Shown here: in pieces, positions 63,648 through 64,000 of the stretch | Numbering within the stretch: the stretch's first letter is position 1 | Layout: each line of letters begins with the position of its first letter | Source of the DNA: Candidatus Rickettsiella viridis | GTDB lineage: Bacteria > Pseudomonadota > Gammaproteobacteria > Diplorickettsiales > Diplorickettsiaceae | Assembly (NCBI RefSeq): GCF_003966755.1 | Contig: NZ_AP018005.1 | Location: 310,001-374,000, forward strand | Reading direction: 5' to 3' | Length of the DNA stretch: 64,000 nucleotides | Notes under the pieces: model-generated | Told to the model about the DNA's origin: nothing | What the model saw: only the letters and a program-made list of their open reading frames with translations | Database searches by the model: none | Program-made: the position numbers and the translations under genes

Positions 63648-64000
63648 ATGGATGTAGGGTACCGGTTGGGTTTACTGTTGTTGGGGTTTTTATTAACCTC
63701 ACCTGTTTTCGCGAATGTTTATGGTGTCACACCCGTACAGCTTTTCTTATCTTCAAAACAAATGATCGGTGTTGTCAGCGTTACTAATGAGAGTGAGGAA
63801 AGTGGTTTATTACAATTAAGCTTAGTTGATTGGAAGCAAAATCAAGGTAAGGATATCTATAAAAAATCCCATGATATTTTAATGACTCCACCTTTGTTTA
63901 AGCTGCCTCCACATAAAACACAAGTGATTCGTTTTGCCTTAAAACATCCGGTTTTTAATGCCTCACAACAGACTTATCGCTTACATATTAAAGAGCTAGA
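63648..64000 (+). CDS. Periplasmic pilus chaperone (PapD/CsuC-like), cut by the right edge
   Basis: The frame opens at ATG 63648, with AAGG about 10 bases ahead, and runs off the window after 117 codons. A signal peptide (YRLGLLLLGFLLTSPVFA) is followed by an Ig-like domain: VYGVTPVQLFLSSKQMIGVVSVTNES, LSLVDWKQNQG, ILMTPPLFKLPPHKTQVIRFAL, where the Arg of the QVIRF motif anchors subunits. The usher and tip genes probably follow outside. Confidence 0.9.
   Translation, partial: MDVGYRLGLLLLGFLLTSPVFANVYGVTPVQLFLSSKQMIGVVSVTNESEESGLLQLSLVDWKQNQGKDIYKKSHDILMTPPLFKLPPHKTQVIRFALKHPVFNASQQTYRLHIKEL

Overview
The window is AT-rich chromosome from a gammaproteobacterium, most likely a host-associated member of Legionellales/Coxiellaceae (Rickettsiella/Diplorickettsia-like). 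This placement is inference from gene order (alaS, lysC, csrA, tRNA-Ser, tRNA-Arg), a PPi-type phosphofructokinase, pilB-pilC-pilD, several Legionella/Coxiella-style MFS carriers, and effector-like and broken genes between housekeeping blocks. No 16S rRNA gene is present to settle it.

Layout. 1-7.4 kb: glmS end converging on a leftward block of two MFS carriers, rlmE, ftsH and glmM. 7.7-12.1 kb: tRNA-Leu, ispF, then the overlapping operon yqgE-ruvX-murJ-ribF. 12.2-16.1 kb: an outer-membrane protein, a large SGNH/GDSL-type protein, a ferredoxin-NADP reductase. 16.2-20.5 kb: leftward mpl-ribD-ribBA-ribH. 20.6-23.4 kb: pfp, a degenerate S24-type repressor, and a phosphopantetheinyl transferase frame with no normal start codon. 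23.5-29.3 kb: pilBCD, a HigBA-like toxin-antitoxin pair, an 8-bp tandem repeat, gpsA. 29.3-42.3 kb: aconitase, dsbB with a Cys-rich secreted protein, yggT, ldcA, an SDR, gyrB, alaS, lysC, csrA, two tRNAs. 42.3-47 kb: an accessory island with broken IS982 copies, a DUF5662-like gene, truncated genes and a GH19 enzyme. 47-50.5 kb: methyltransferase, hemW, trmB, elbB. 50.6-57.2 kb: envelope block arnT-arnC-arnD, GNAT, ArnA dehydrogenase domain, lpxK. 57.3-61.5 kb: pdxY, tRNA-Arg, MFS, a small secreted protein, ygfZ. 61.7-64 kb: start of a Csu-type (spore coat U) chaperone-usher pilus cluster.

The most unusual signal is a short interspersed element of 121-122 bp. Its ends are TACTC...GAGTA with inverted termini, and it lies between TA dinucleotides. 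There are five near-full copies and one 70-bp deletion derivative. Two copies sit inside essential genes (ribF, lpxK) as in-frame insertions of 41 codons (121 bp plus a TA duplication equals 123 bp). Two more form the N-terminus of ribD and arnD and appear to supply both the Shine-Dalgarno and the start codon. The encoded peptide, core IHEDxELxGNxAENSSAKSI, is nearly the same in four unrelated proteins. This resembles in concept the Rickettsia palindromic elements, but the sequence and TA-flanked termini suggest a separate MITE-like family. A related 178-bp element (59997-60174) and solo 26-bp end-like motifs occur elsewhere in the window.

Functionally the window is rich in cell-envelope genes (glmS/glmM, murJ, mpl, ldcA, lpxK, Ara4N lipid A modification, pili) and cofactor genes (riboflavin, PLP, heme, isoprenoid). 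Several loci carry simple repeats or G-tracts that could vary by slippage: the start of the first pilin gene, the gpsA upstream region, and a frameshifted gene at 42.5 kb.
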